A stretch of DNA of 31,071 nucleotides. Source: Aphodousia faecalis. GTDB taxonomy: Bacteria; Pseudomonadota; Gammaproteobacteria; Burkholderiales; Burkholderiaceae_F. The notes below the pieces were generated by a model. That model was not told the DNA's origin. It saw only the letters and a program-made list of their open reading frames with translations, and did no database searches. The stretch spans positions 1-31,071 of the forward strand of contig DVGM01000056.1 in assembly GCA_018712705.1 (NCBI GenBank), read 5' to 3'. Positions 30,889-31,071 of this stretch are shown piece by piece (position 1 is the stretch's first letter; each line of letters starts with the position of its first letter). The translations under genes and the position numbers were made by a program.

Positions 30889-30934
30889 ACTACCGCCCAC
30901 TTACGTGAGCGGTTTCTTGGGAACGTGTTCCCAA
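30886..30934 (-). mobile_element. Right end (3' end) of an IS200/IS605-type element
   Basis: The tnpB tail is followed by an imperfect hairpin, ACCGC-CAC and GTG-GCGGT (30892-30913, one mismatch, four-base loop). Read on the minus strand it ends with GGGCGGTAGTTCA at about base 30886, as in other elements of this family, which lack terminal inverted repeats. A second perfect stem TTGGGAA/TTCCCAA (30917-30934, loop CGTG) lies in the coding end. The other end of the element is outside the window. Confidence 0.6.
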
Positions 30935-31030
30935 TTCTAACCATTGACGGATATTCTTGCTTGTGTGCAGATTTCGTACAACAGCGGGCGTGTCCACTAA
31001 GACGCCCCCATCGAGTTCGAGTAACTTCTT
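30886..31030 (-). ncRNA. Candidate omega RNA (reRNA) of the TnpB element
   Basis: In known IS200/IS605 elements a guide RNA is made from the 3' end of tnpB through the right end and into flanking DNA. Here the two stems at 30917-30934 and 30892-30913 lie where its scaffold would be. The guide would be read from the minus strand of metI (about 30885 down to 30866). The limits are guesses, and only the stems are seen directly. Confidence 0.35.
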
Positions 31031-31071
31031 CAGCCACTCATCCCCGAGTTCTTTTCGGCCAATATTGGCCG
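30890..31071 (-). CDS. tnpB: TnpB (IS200/IS605 OrfB-like), C-terminal end only
   Basis: Only the last 59 residues of a minus-strand gene are present, entering from the right edge with ANIGRKELGDEWLKKLLE and ending ELGTRSQETAHVSGR. The opening ANI fits the continuation of the conserved DRxxNAAxNI motif of TnpB, whose last catalytic Asp would lie just outside the window, and a short variable tail is usual. TnpB is an RNA-guided nuclease encoded by IS200/IS605 elements. The call rests on this short tail plus the hairpin end at 30892-30913, because the conserved RuvC and zinc-ribbon parts are not visible. Confidence 0.6.
   Translation of the reverse strand, partial: ANIGRKELGDEWLKKLLELDGGVLVDTPAVVRNLHTSKNIRQWLELGTRSQETAHVSGR

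Overview
The window looks like chromosomal DNA of an anaerobic or microaerophilic betaproteobacterium. The best guess is the Sutterellaceae (Burkholderiales), from protein style, a moderate GC content, a 6S-like RNA next to an EVE-domain gene and Proteobacteria-type housekeeping genes. The family assignment is inference, because no database search was possible. Most of the window is dense housekeeping sequence. Both ends are cut inside mobile elements: a group II intron at the left and an IS200/IS605-type TnpB element at the right.

Layout. 1-1315 (minus): 5' part of a group II intron whose reverse transcriptase carries an in-frame TAA. It sits just after the recX hairpin. 1334-2918 (minus): recX and recA. 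3283-3560: three tRNA-Lys genes (TTT, CTT, CTT). 3735-5605: tsaE and a Tat-exported amidase (amiC). 5710-8818: fba, dgkA, purC, purE. 8836-11748: purK, a Sua5/TsaC-type t6A synthase and a pseudouridine synthase. 11754-13438: an EamA exporter and murI. 13435-15528 (minus): a tight DUF72, cyclase (KynB-like) and thioesterase operon. 15796-16389 (minus): a Spy/CpxP-like periplasmic protein with a hairpin leader. 16662-18026: purB. 18089-19456 (minus): an AGCS alanine/glycine:cation symporter. 19733-23595: pepN, fbp and a 55-residue membrane protein. 23764-25812: a five-module [FeFe]-hydrogenase/rubredoxin/rubrerythrin/rubredoxin fusion. 25858-26340 (minus): mscL. 26447-28150: tRNA-Gly(CCC), trmB, uppP. 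28236-28913: 6S RNA candidate and EVE protein. 29017-30888: tRNA-Thr(CGT), metN, metI. 30886-31071 (minus): 3' end of a TnpB element.

How the genes fit together. purC, purE, purK and purB cover consecutive de novo purine steps. tsaE and the Sua5-type gene belong to t6A tRNA modification. fba and fbp are both gluconeogenic, and with amino-acid uptake (AGCS), peptide breakdown (pepN) and methionine import (metNI) they suggest an amino-acid-using, asaccharolytic lifestyle (inference). murI, uppP, amiC and dgkA serve the cell envelope.

The most interesting locus is the hydrogenase fusion. It contains two [4Fe-4S] clusters, an H-cluster domain, a rubredoxin, a diiron rubrerythrin and a second rubredoxin in one 682-residue chain. 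This layout would allow H2-linked electrons to reach a peroxide-reducing diiron site. A good Shine-Dalgarno precedes an in-frame Met exactly at the hydrogenase/rubrerythrin junction, so a free rubrerythrin may also be made. No hydrogenase maturation gene (hydE, hydF or hydG) is present in the window.
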